Below, in pieces: positions 35,545-43,643 of a DNA stretch of 64,000 nt. The stretch's first letter is position 1, and every line of letters starts with the position of its first letter. Both the position numbers and the translations under genes were made by a program. This DNA is from Chitinophagaceae bacterium (lineage in GTDB: Bacteria; Bacteroidota; Bacteroidia; Chitinophagales; Chitinophagaceae): contig JAMLHL010000010.1 of the NCBI GenBank assembly GCA_023957125.1, positions 62,001-126,000 of the forward strand, in the 5' to 3' direction. The notes below the pieces were generated by a model. That model saw only the letters and a list, made by a program, of their open reading frames with translations. It ran no database searches and was not told where the DNA came from.

Positions 35545-36984
35545 CTATTTTTCTACCAGTTGATCCGGTATCCGGTAGGCTGCAATATCGCTGATCAGCG
35601 CGTTGCCTTTGGTATCTTCAATAACAATGTCCAGCGAAGTAACGGGCGTGGCTTCAAAGGTGAGCAGCCGTTTATGCCCCATGGTGGTAGCTTCGATGGT
35701 TTTTACCACGGCATCACCGTTCTTCAACAAGCATTTAAATTGTTTGATGCTTTGCCCTAACGGGATATATTCCTTCAGCAAAATGCAATTGATGGTTTCT
35801 TCCTTAGCTGGCGTAACCGTAATGAGGTTTTTATCGCCGCCGGTGTTGATGAATTGTTTATCAAAACCATTACTGAAGTTTTCTTCAACTGATTCGCCCG
35901 CCTTATCGGTATAACGGAGACGGATATTTTTAAAAAGATTGTCAGCAAAACTTTCGTCACGGTATTTTTTGAATCCCACAAGGGCAGCCGAATCGTTGGT
36001 GTGTATCAGCCCTCTTCTGTCGGGGGGTACGTTTAGCAAAAAAGAAGAGCCGCGGCCAACGGATTTCAGGTAGAGATCAAATAATTGTTCGGCAGTTTTT
36101 ACTTGCCCGTCTTCTTCCGGGTGATAGAACCATCCCGGGCGGATGCTCACATCACATTCAGCCGGGATCCAGTTTTTGCCGTTCACGTTTCCCTGGTTCA
36201 ACGTATCGGATGGCGGTCCTCCCGCTCCCCTGGTAAACCCGGCGGTATCCAACAGGTTCCAGTTGGTTATGCCGGCTATTCCTCTTTCGTTGCCCACCCA
36301 GCGGATATCGGGCCCGATATCGCTGAAGACCACCGCATCAGGCGCTAATTCCCGGATCACTTTTTCGAACCGGTGAAAATCGTATGCCTGTTTTTTGCCG
36401 TTGGGGCCTTCTCCGTTGGCGCCATCCCACCAGAATTCAAACAAAGGACCATATTGGGTTACCACTTCCGTCATGGTGTTGACATATACATCGTTATAGG
36501 CCGGGGTACCGTATTCGGGATGGTTCCGGTCCCAGGGCGAAAGATAAATACCAAAAAGGAGTCCATTGGCCTTGCAGGCTTCGGACAGGGCTTTCACCAC
36601 GTCGCCTTTACCGTTTTCCCATTTGCTTTCGCGAACGGTATGGGTGGAATATTTGCTTGGCCACAAACAAAAACCATCGTGATGTTTGGCAGTGAGAATA
36701 ATGCCTTTGGCGCCCGATTGTTTGGCAATAGCCGCCCATTGGTTGCAATCCAGGGCGGTAGGGTTAAACGCATCGGCCGGTTCGTCGCCCAATCCCCATT
36801 CTTTGTTAGTAAAGGTATTGGGACCGAAATGAATGAACCAGTAGAACTCCAGATCATGCCAGGCCAGTTGTTGGGCTGTGGGCACCGGCCCAATAGCTTC
36901 GGGCGCGGCTTCCTGTCTGGGCGCCGTATTACAGGATATGCCAAAGAACACGCTTATCCACCCGATAAAAAAAATCTTTTTCAT
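35545..36984 (-). CDS. alpha-L-fucosidase, GH29 lipoprotein
   Basis: A surface or periplasmic GH29 fucosidase of 479 residues. The start at 36984 is fixed by a TGA/ATG overlap with the upstream DUF4091 gene and by the lipoprotein signal MKKIFFIGWISVFFGISC. The catalytic nucleophile lies in EFWWDGANG (D187), and AKHHDGFCLWPSKYS is the sugar-binding loop. A C-terminal beta domain (after about 370) ends in DIAAYRIP. The open frame runs 50 codons further upstream inside the neighbouring gene and is not used. GH29 subtype B (alpha-1,3/1,4) is likely but not certain. Confidence 0.88.
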   Translation of the reverse strand: MKKIFFIGWISVFFGISCNTAPRQEAAPEAIGPVPTAQQLAWHDLEFYWFIHFGPNTFTNKEWGLGDEPADAFNPTALDCNQWAAIAKQSGAKGIILTAKHHDGFCLWPSKYSTHTVRESKWENGKGDVVKALSEACKANGLLFGIYLSPWDRNHPEYGTPAYNDVYVNTMTEVVTQYGPLFEFWWDGANGEGPNGKKQAYDFHRFEKVIRELAPDAVVFSDIGPDIRWVGNERGIAGITNWNLLDTAGFTRGAGGPPSDTLNQGNVNGKNWIPAECDVSIRPGWFYHPEEDGQVKTAEQLFDLYLKSVGRGSSFLLNVPPDRRGLIHTNDSAALVGFKKYRDESFADNLFKNIRLRYTDKAGESVEENFSNGFDKQFINTGGDKNLITVTPAKEETINCILLKEYIPLGQSIKQFKCLLKNGDAVVKTIEATTMGHKRLLTFEATPVTSLDIVIEDTKGNALISDIAAYRIPDQLVEK

Positions 36985-38738
36985 AAATGTGTATTCAGGA
37001 TTTTCTTTGCCTGCAGTATCATTGCCTCTGCCGGAATGGTTTTCAGTTTTTCTATGGAAAAAGTCTGCAATGTGTTGTTCAATCTCTCCAGGGATTTTGT
37101 ATCTCCTCTTCGGGTGTATTCTTTTTGAAGCCACTTAATCTTTTCATAGTCCTGGATACCTTCAATCAGTTTTTCAAACCGAACCGAACTGCGCGGGCCG
37201 GGATAAACCTGGTAAGTGTCTCCGGCGGGCCAACTGCGGAAGCGGGAATCCTGCAGCGGGTTGGCTACCCAACTGTTGTAAGCCCAACGCAGGTACCCGG
37301 TGAAGCCTTTGGCGGCAGCATACCAACCCAGCCATACATGCTCGGCAGGAGGGGAGAAGGTAAAGCCGTTGGGATAATTTTCCGTACAGCAGGTATAGAA
37401 AGTGCTGGGTTTTCCCTGGGCGATCCGTTCTTTCAAAACGGCTTCATCAAACCGCAGGGAAGAAGCCAGGCAATAATCAAAAATATCTTTTTCTATCTCC
37501 GGGTGATAATTACCCGCGAGCGCGATCTTCCATCCCGGGTCAATACTTTTCAGCAAACCGATCACTATCTGCATATCCTTCATGGGTCGCTCATCCATGG
37601 CAATGGTAGTGATGTCAAACCATCCCTTGTTTTTCAGGTGCCGCGTGAAATCCTTCAGCATGCCGGTCCAGTGCGCATTATATTCCGGTGAGCCAATAGG
37701 CGCCCGGAGGGTAGTGTCTTTCCCGGCGGCTTCATCGTAGTATCGGAACGATAGCGCCCAGGGCACCATGGTATAGCAATTGATCCGTTTCCTGATGCCG
37801 CAACTCATCACGAAAGACACGTATTTGTCGAACAAACTGTAATCATAACTCCACGAACCATCCGGGTGTTTGATCCATTTGATCAGCCCGGGAAAGTCGT
37901 CATAGGTTTGGTGTCCCCAGGGTTCGTCCATTATACTGGCGGTGATATTTTTCTGGCCCGCGTCTGCCAGCATTTTATAATAGGGTTTCATCAGTTCAAA
38001 ATGACGATCACTCCAAAGCGGCACATCATGCACCCGTGCTATTGCTGCAGGGTGCTGCCAGAGGTCGAGATCGTAACTCCATTGATCAGGAGCAGGCAAA
38101 ACCCGATCCGTAACCTTCACGGTATAATATAAAGTGTAGGCTTTATCCGCTTTGATCGTCAAACTCCCCCTGTAATTTCCTGCCGGAGCTTCCTGTGGGA
38201 TATGAATACTCAGCCATATGGGTTGCACCGTATTGGCAGCAACAGCGATGGCGGGGACGATATCAATAATATCCGCCACTAAGGAAGAATCAAAATCGGC
38301 TGGCTTGCGATAACCGCATCCCTCCGCAAACTCGTCCGTTATGAGGTAACGGATAAATCCTGCTTTTATATTTGCCGGAGGAATAGTTTGTTGCTTAGCA
38401 TTTTCAAGTTTTCCCGTTTCAATGGTCAGTGTTTCAATCGGGGTGGTCGTCCAAACCAATACCTGGGTATGCACTTTTTCTCCTTTCCAGGCAGTGGTCT
38501 GCCATGTTTTTTGTGTAGAAATCCCCGGCGCTTTTTCTTTAACGAAACGGGTATTACTGCCCGCAAAGCTCACATTTACCGGTTGCCGGAGTGTTTGCCA
38601 GCCGGCATCGGAAGGAGGTGCGGGTTGTAATACGGCCTCTGTAAAATAACGATGGCCTTCGGCGCTGTAACTTTGGTCCTGAGCGGGTAGCATCAGCACA
38701 TACATCAAAAAAGAACAAATCAGGGAAAAGCGCTTCAT
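36981..38738 (-). CDS. DUF4091-domain protein, GH123-like
   Basis: An exported protein of 585 residues whose signal peptide is MKRFSLICSFLMYVLMLPAQ. The N-terminal beta region leads to a TIM-barrel-like DUF4091 domain related to GH123 (N-acetylgalactosaminidase) enzymes; landmarks are MDEPWGHQTYDDFPGLIKW, TTIAMDERPMKDM and FTGYLRWAYNSW. The candidate acidic pair DE in SIMDEPWG and AMDERPM is typical of retaining amidases. It overlaps the fucosidase gene by 4 bp (ATGA), so the two form one operon facing away from a LacI regulator. Confidence 0.8.
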   Translation of the reverse strand: MKRFSLICSFLMYVLMLPAQDQSYSAEGHRYFTEAVLQPAPPSDAGWQTLRQPVNVSFAGSNTRFVKEKAPGISTQKTWQTTAWKGEKVHTQVLVWTTTPIETLTIETGKLENAKQQTIPPANIKAGFIRYLITDEFAEGCGYRKPADFDSSLVADIIDIVPAIAVAANTVQPIWLSIHIPQEAPAGNYRGSLTIKADKAYTLYYTVKVTDRVLPAPDQWSYDLDLWQHPAAIARVHDVPLWSDRHFELMKPYYKMLADAGQKNITASIMDEPWGHQTYDDFPGLIKWIKHPDGSWSYDYSLFDKYVSFVMSCGIRKRINCYTMVPWALSFRYYDEAAGKDTTLRAPIGSPEYNAHWTGMLKDFTRHLKNKGWFDITTIAMDERPMKDMQIVIGLLKSIDPGWKIALAGNYHPEIEKDIFDYCLASSLRFDEAVLKERIAQGKPSTFYTCCTENYPNGFTFSPPAEHVWLGWYAAAKGFTGYLRWAYNSWVANPLQDSRFRSWPAGDTYQVYPGPRSSVRFEKLIEGIQDYEKIKWLQKEYTRRGDTKSLERLNNTLQTFSIEKLKTIPAEAMILQAKKILNTHL

Positions 38739-38790
38739 GATTTAAGATTTGGGTTGGGTTAAAACTACGGGAATTAAAGGAAAAGAAAAC

Positions 38791-38820
38791 AATCAAACGG
38801 TTGCATGATTTGTTTTGATT
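38791..38820. promoter_or_regulatory. candidate LacI operator between divergent genes
   Basis: AATCAAAC (38791-38798) and GTTTTGATT (38812-38820) are nearly inverted repeats, and CAAACGGTTG at 38794-38803 has the CG-centred palindrome form of LacI sites with one mismatched pair. The site lies between the DUF4091/fucosidase operon and the LacI gene and could control either. Confidence 0.4.
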
Positions 38821-38853
38821 CCCCAAATTATGCTGTTATCTTAGATAATAATT

Positions 38854-39867
38854 ATGGAAAAGAAAGTACCTACCATAAAAGAGATCGCGAAAAAACTGAA
38901 TATTTCCGTTTCTACCGTGTCGAGGGCTTTACACGATCATCCCAGTATTGGATTGCGTACCAAAATGCAGGTACAAAAGCTTGCCGCTGAGATGCATTAT
39001 GAGCCTAACCAGACGGCTATCCGTTTTAAGCAGGGAAAAACTTTTACGCTGGGACTTATCCTGCCTAACCTGCGGGAAGAATATTTCTCTTCGGTCATCA
39101 GCGGGATAGAGGATATAGCTTTTAAAAACAATTACAATGTGCTGATCGGGCAGTCGCATGATTCGCTCAGCCGGGAACAGAAAATAGTGGAGACGATGCG
39201 CAAGCACCGGGTGGACGGCGTACTGGTTTCCATCTCGAAGGAAACCACCGGAATTGACCATTTTAAGCAATTGGATAAATATAATATCCCGGTGGTCTAT
39301 TTCGACCGGGTGCCCGATGTGCCCGGCATTCATTCGGTGTGGTGCAGTTTGTATAACAGTACGATAGAAGCCGTGGAGTTTTTGTTTAGCAATGGGCGGC
39401 GTAGTGTGGGATTTATCCAGGGTCCTTTATCCCTGAATATTAAGAACGAACGATTGGGAGGTTACCTGGAAGCGCACAGGAAAAACAATATCGCCGTTAA
39501 CGAGGCGCTGATTGTAACCACCGATCTTTCCAAAGCAGCCACAGAAGAGTCCGCCGAAAAATTATTGTCTCTTATGGAACGCCCTTCTGCGATACTGGCT
39601 TTCAATGATCAGGTGGCCCTCGATACGATTCAATTGGCGAAAAAGAAAAACCTGAAAATCGGTAAAGATCTGTGTGTGGTCAGTTATGCCAATTGGCCCA
39701 TCACCAGCTATCTCGATTCCCCGCCGTTGGCTTCGGTAGAGCAGTTTCCTTATGAGCAGGGAAGCCGGGCAGCAGAACTGTTGTTTAAACTGCTGGATGC
39801 AGGAACGTCGGCGGAGGCCATCCCGTTTGAGAACATCGTATTAGAAAGTAAACTGGTGGTGCATTGA
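38854..39867 (+). CDS. LacI-family transcriptional regulator
   Basis: A LacI-type repressor of 337 residues. The N-terminal HTH is TIKEIAKKLNISVSTVSRAL (residues 7-26), followed by the hinge (MHYEPNQTAI) and the periplasmic-binding-like ligand domain with GLILPNLREEYFSSVISG and YDVVSYANW-type late motifs. It is divergent from the fucosidase/DUF4091 operon with a 115-bp shared intergenic region that carries a candidate operator. Control of fucose-containing glycan use is the natural inference; the inducer is unknown. Confidence 0.9.
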   Translation: MEKKVPTIKEIAKKLNISVSTVSRALHDHPSIGLRTKMQVQKLAAEMHYEPNQTAIRFKQGKTFTLGLILPNLREEYFSSVISGIEDIAFKNNYNVLIGQSHDSLSREQKIVETMRKHRVDGVLVSISKETTGIDHFKQLDKYNIPVVYFDRVPDVPGIHSVWCSLYNSTIEAVEFLFSNGRRSVGFIQGPLSLNIKNERLGGYLEAHRKNNIAVNEALIVTTDLSKAATEESAEKLLSLMERPSAILAFNDQVALDTIQLAKKKNLKIGKDLCVVSYANWPITSYLDSPPLASVEQFPYEQGSRAAELLFKLLDAGTSAEAIPFENIVLESKLVVH

Positions 39868-39904
39868 GGGGAAAGAAGTTCTCGGTAATCCACACTAAAA
39901 CCTG

Positions 39905-40657
39905 TCACGGGAGTTGATTCCCGTCCTCATTTTCCAGTTTTTTTAAAGCGCCGATCATTTGTTGCACTGCGCTGGTATTCAATTCAATGGATGGGAGGGT
40001 TTCATTCATGCCGGGGTTGAGGTATTCCATTGCTGAAGGAACAGTGATCCGTGCAGAAGCGTGAAATTCCGTTGCCCCGGTTTTTTGGGCTATTGAGGCG
40101 ATATTGTCGGCCCGGATGCCTGAACCCGGCATAATAATGATCCGGTCATCGGCCTGTTTGATCAATCGGGCAATGGTATCCCATCCTTCAGCAGCAGCAG
40201 GCTTTAGTCCGCTGGTAAGGATCCGTTGGCAACCGCAGCCGATTACATCTTCCAGCGCCTCAAACGGGTTGGCTGTCCGGTCAAACGCCCGGTGAAAGGT
40301 AACGCCCAAAGGATAGGCGGTTTCCACCAGGATGGCCGTACGTTTTTTATCAATGCTGCCATCGGCATTCAGTATTCCGATCACCACGCCATCGCAGCCT
40401 AATTCTTTACACAGAGCCACATCTCTTTTCATAACCTCAAAGGCCTCATCGGAATATAAAAAGTCTCCGCCCCTCGGGCGGATGATGGGGTAAAGTTGAA
40501 GCGTTGTTTTTTCTCTCGCGGTTTTAATGGTACCATAGCTTTGAGTTGTGCCGCCATCCGCAGGATTATCACATAGCTCTATACGCTGTGCGCCGGATTG
40601 TTGGGCAAGTAAAACAGACGCTATGTCGAAAGCAATTACCTCAAGTGTATATTTCAT
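39905..40657 (-). CDS. cutC: CutC-family copper homeostasis protein
   Basis: A CutC protein of 250 residues. The N-terminal signature is LEVIAFDIASVLLAQQSGAQ and RIELCDNPADGGTTQSYG, and the barrel core holds IIRPRGGDFLYSDEAFEVM and VTFHRAFDRT. The family was named for copper tolerance in E. coli, but the role is disputed and the fold is a TIM barrel. It is a single gene between LacI and the Gfo/Idh gene. Confidence 0.9.
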   Translation of the reverse strand: MKYTLEVIAFDIASVLLAQQSGAQRIELCDNPADGGTTQSYGTIKTAREKTTLQLYPIIRPRGGDFLYSDEAFEVMKRDVALCKELGCDGVVIGILNADGSIDKKRTAILVETAYPLGVTFHRAFDRTANPFEALEDVIGCGCQRILTSGLKPAAAEGWDTIARLIKQADDRIIIMPGSGIRADNIASIAQKTGATEFHASARITVPSAMEYLNPGMNETLPSIELNTSAVQQMIGALKKLENEDGNQLP

Positions 40658-40843
40658 AAAATGATCGTGTTTTATGGGATTTTTTATCCTGGTATCATGT
40701 ATTCTTCGCCCGAAAGATATCGAATCCCCGCGCTGAAATGTAAAGTTATTATCTAAACCGCACCCTGAATTTCAGTCCCCCTTTTTTATTAACCAAAATT
40801 GGGGATATTCGTTTAAATATTTGATCATTTAATCAATTCCTTT

Positions 40844-42265
40844 ATGGCATCCAATAGAAGAAATTTTTTACGCAATGTAACTTTAGGTTCCGGTGCTTTG
40901 GCGGCCGGGCTTCCGGCATTTGGAAAAGACATCCCTGACCGGGAAGATCATCTGATGCAAGCTTCTCAGAAGCCCCGGTTCAATATGAGCGGCTATGCGG
41001 CGCCGAAAATTGAAAAAGTACGGATTGGCATTATCGGGTTAGGAAATCGTGGCTCCGGCGCGGTGGGCCGCCTGTCGTTCATTGAAGACGCCCAAATTGT
41101 GGCCCTCTGTGATAACCGCCCCGAAAGGATCCCCTTGGCCCAGGAAAAAATAGCCGCCAGGGGTTGGCCAAAAGCCGGGGAATATACCGGGGAGGAAGGC
41201 TGGAAGGCGCTTTGCGAAAGCAACGATATTGACCTGGTGTACATCTGCACGCCGTGGCCCCTGCATACGCCCATGGCCGTTTATGCCATGCAGCATGGAA
41301 AACATGCCGTATCTGAAGTACCCATTGCCATTACGGTAGATCAATGCTGGCAGTTGGTGGAGACTTCTGAAAAAACCAGGAAGCATTGCATGATGCTGGA
41401 AAATACCTGTTATGATTTCTTTGAACTGCTTACGCTGAATATGGCGCGACAGGGATTGTTCGGGGAGCTGATACACGCTGAGGGCGCTTATATTCACGAC
41501 CTGCTGGCCTCTAATTTTAGCAAAACGGGGTATTCCGAAATGTGGCGTTTGCGTCAAAATGCCTCCCGTAACGGTAACCTGTACCCTACCCATGGCCTGG
41601 GGCCCATTGCCCAATGCTTAAACATCAATCGGGGAGATAAAATGAATTATATGGTGTCTATGGCGTCCAATGATTTTATGATGGGAGAAACGGCCAAGGA
41701 AAAAGCGGCGGAGGACCCGGCGTTTTATGGAGAATTTACGGGTAAGCCTTACCGGGGTAATATGAATACCAGCGTCATCCGTACCAGTAAAGGCAGGACG
41801 ATCATGTTGCAGCATGACGTTACTTCCCCCCGTCCTTATTCTCGTATCCATTTGATCAGCGGCACCAAAGGGGTGGCCCAAAAATATCCGGAGCCGGCAA
41901 AAATTGCCTTTGGTCACGAATGGATAAAGGAAGAAGAATTAAAGGAGTTGTATGAAAAGTACACCCCCGAAATTGTAAGGCATGTGGGAGAAATAGCAAA
42001 AAAGGTAGGCGGTCATGGTGGAATGGACTTCATGATGGACTGGCGTTTGATTGACTGCCTGCGGAATGGACTTCCGTTGGATCAGGATGTATATGATGGC
42101 GTGTTGTGGAGTGTAATAGGACCGTTGAGTGAAAAATCAGTTGCAAAAAATTCCAGGCCGGTGGATATACCCGATTTCAGCCGCGGCAACTGGAAAACCA
42201 ATCAGCCCGTAAATCTTACGCTGGAAGGCGGAGGTAATACAAGGGTAAGAGGAATACAGAAATGA
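40844..42265 (+). CDS. Gfo/Idh/MocA-family oxidoreductase, GH109-like
   Basis: An exported NAD-dependent enzyme of 473 residues. The N-terminus has a twin-arginine-type signal (MASNRRNFLRNVTLGSGALA), the Rossmann motif IGIIGLGNRGSGAV (GLGNRG at 65-70) and CDNRPERIPLA follows the beta strand. The YICTPWPLHTPMAVYAMQ and GKHAVSEVPIAITVD segments fit GH109-type glycosidases, which cleave through a transient 3-keto intermediate. It precedes the TIM-barrel gene across a repeat-rich 418-bp gap. GH109 versus plain sugar dehydrogenase cannot be resolved here. Confidence 0.85.
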   Translation: MASNRRNFLRNVTLGSGALAAGLPAFGKDIPDREDHLMQASQKPRFNMSGYAAPKIEKVRIGIIGLGNRGSGAVGRLSFIEDAQIVALCDNRPERIPLAQEKIAARGWPKAGEYTGEEGWKALCESNDIDLVYICTPWPLHTPMAVYAMQHGKHAVSEVPIAITVDQCWQLVETSEKTRKHCMMLENTCYDFFELLTLNMARQGLFGELIHAEGAYIHDLLASNFSKTGYSEMWRLRQNASRNGNLYPTHGLGPIAQCLNINRGDKMNYMVSMASNDFMMGETAKEKAAEDPAFYGEFTGKPYRGNMNTSVIRTSKGRTIMLQHDVTSPRPYSRIHLISGTKGVAQKYPEPAKIAFGHEWIKEEELKELYEKYTPEIVRHVGEIAKKVGGHGGMDFMMDWRLIDCLRNGLPLDQDVYDGVLWSVIGPLSEKSVAKNSRPVDIPDFSRGNWKTNQPVNLTLEGGGNTRVRGIQK

Positions 42266-42499
42266 TAATATAAAAGTGGCGGGGAAGTGAGCCTTTTGTA
42301 CCTGGCTGCGGTGCTGCTATGGATCTTTCGTTGTGTCACTCACTTGTACTGCAACAATTCTATGCAGCTATATAGGCCGTTGTTAGTGTTGGCGTTGGCA
42401 GGGCGCGGCTATGGTAGGCGTAGGATCGGAGGTGGTAATTAAACACGCTGCCGTATGAAGATGATAAAGGTTGGGTGAAAACATGCCGGCGCTGATTGG
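42266..42499. other. gene-free stretch before repeat cluster
   Basis: No supported gene lies between the Gfo/Idh stop and the B/A repeat pair. One plus-strand frame through this region encodes a leucine-rich, arginine-rich string with no start context; I do not call it. Confidence 0.5.
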
Positions 42500-42553
42500 G
42501 TCGCCGGGAGGCGACAACAAGAGGATGCGAGGCGAGGACGCCTCGCATAGCGC
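42500..42553 (+). repeat. family B double-hairpin repeat, copy 3
   Basis: GTCGCC-GGGA-GGCGAC at 42500-42515 and a GCGAGGCG...CGCCTCGC hairpin with tail catagcgcg. It is immediately followed by a family A element, as at 14072-14221. The gap holds the promoter region for the TIM-barrel gene. Confidence 0.75.
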
Positions 42554-42554
42554 G

Positions 42555-42661
42555 TTTTAAAACGTTACATTTCACTACCGGTCGGTGTCCTCACCGACCG
42601 GGATGCCACAGATGGGGCAAAAATGTGGGATATATCCTTTTCATTTTAAAACATTACATTT
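42555..42661 (+). repeat. family A palindromic repeat, copy 3, between 18-bp direct repeats
   Basis: ttttaaaacgttacattt (42555-42572) and ttttaaaacattacattt (42644-42661) are direct repeats differing at one base. Between them lies CACTACCGG with the hairpin CCGGTCGGTG-TCCT-CACCGACCGG (42578-42601) and ATGCCACAGATGGGGCAAAA. The first hairpin and left inverted repeat of the fullest copy (22655) are missing here. Confidence 0.75.
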
Positions 42662-42683
42662 AATTTCTAAATCGGTTTCCGAC

Positions 42684-43556
42684 ATGATCACGAGACGTTC
42701 GATGATAAAGAAATCTCTGCTGTTGGCATCTCTGGCGCAGGGATATAGAATTCAGGATATTCATGCCGGAATGCGGCAACAAAGGTTTAAGATTGGCGCC
42801 TGCGACTGGTCGCTGGGCAAGGGGAGTAATACAGGCGCTTTTGAGGTGGCAAAAGAAATTGGATTAGATGGTCTTATGGTAGATATGGGTAGCGAAGAAA
42901 ACAACCTGCATCTCCGTCAGGAAGAAGTACAAAAAGCCTACCTGCAGGAATCTGCACGAACCGGAATTGCTATAGCCAGTATGGCTTTGGGTATTTATAA
43001 CCGGGTGCCTTTTCACGCTGATGCCCGGGTGCAGGAATGGGTCCGCGATTCCATTGACGCCGCCGCTGCTTTAAATGCAAAACTGTTGTTACTGGCGTTT
43101 TTCAATGCCAGCGATCTCCGTAATGATCAGTCGCGAAAAGACGCCGCCGTAAAACATTTAAAAACGCTGATGCCTTATGCCGAATCCAAAGGCGTTATTG
43201 TAGGAATTGAATCTTATCTGAATGCCCGGGAACATCTTGAGATGATGGATGCGGTAGGGTCAAAGAACCTGAAAGTGTATTTTGATTTTCGCAATACTGC
43301 CGATGCGGGATTTGATCCGGTTGCCGAATTCAGGAAATTAGGCAGGAAGAATGTCTGTGAACTGCACATGAAAGAAAACGGCTTTTTGTTAGGTGGGGGC
43401 ACCGTCAACTGGAACGAGGTGAGTAAGGCCGTATATGACACCGGGTACCACGGCAGCGGCTGGATGCACATTGAAGGCGCCAATCCTAAGGGGGGAAATA
43501 TCATAGAGAGCTATCGTCATAATCTTTCTTATTTACGCGAACGTTTTAGAAAATGA
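42684..43556 (+). CDS. sugar phosphate isomerase/epimerase (TIM barrel, AP-endonuclease-2 superfamily)
   Basis: A protein of 290 residues with a Tat-type or short signal (MITRRSMIKKSLLLASLAQG). I use the ATG at 42684; the frame is open to 42585 through the repeat, but that region is non-coding sequence. The xylose-isomerase-like barrel shows KIGACDWSLGKGSN, ESYLNAREHLEMMDAVG and HIEGANPKGG, with carboxylate and histidine metal ligands. It lies between the GH109-like gene and a large cytochrome gene and is probably periplasmic. Confidence 0.8.
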   Translation: MITRRSMIKKSLLLASLAQGYRIQDIHAGMRQQRFKIGACDWSLGKGSNTGAFEVAKEIGLDGLMVDMGSEENNLHLRQEEVQKAYLQESARTGIAIASMALGIYNRVPFHADARVQEWVRDSIDAAAALNAKLLLLAFFNASDLRNDQSRKDAAVKHLKTLMPYAESKGVIVGIESYLNAREHLEMMDAVGSKNLKVYFDFRNTADAGFDPVAEFRKLGRKNVCELHMKENGFLLGGGTVNWNEVSKAVYDTGYHGSGWMHIEGANPKGGNIIESYRHNLSYLRERFRK

Positions 43557-43643
43557 AACGGAGCAGGATAAATTATTATCGCACAAGGGTAATCATCGTT
43601 TGCGAAGTTCCATCAGACCATTAAAAGCATAAAAAATAAACGG

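Noticed and set aside
42585..42683. Upstream ATG at 42585 as start of the TIM-barrel gene
   Set aside because: The added sequence is translated from a family A repeat; the protein has a natural start and signal at 42684.
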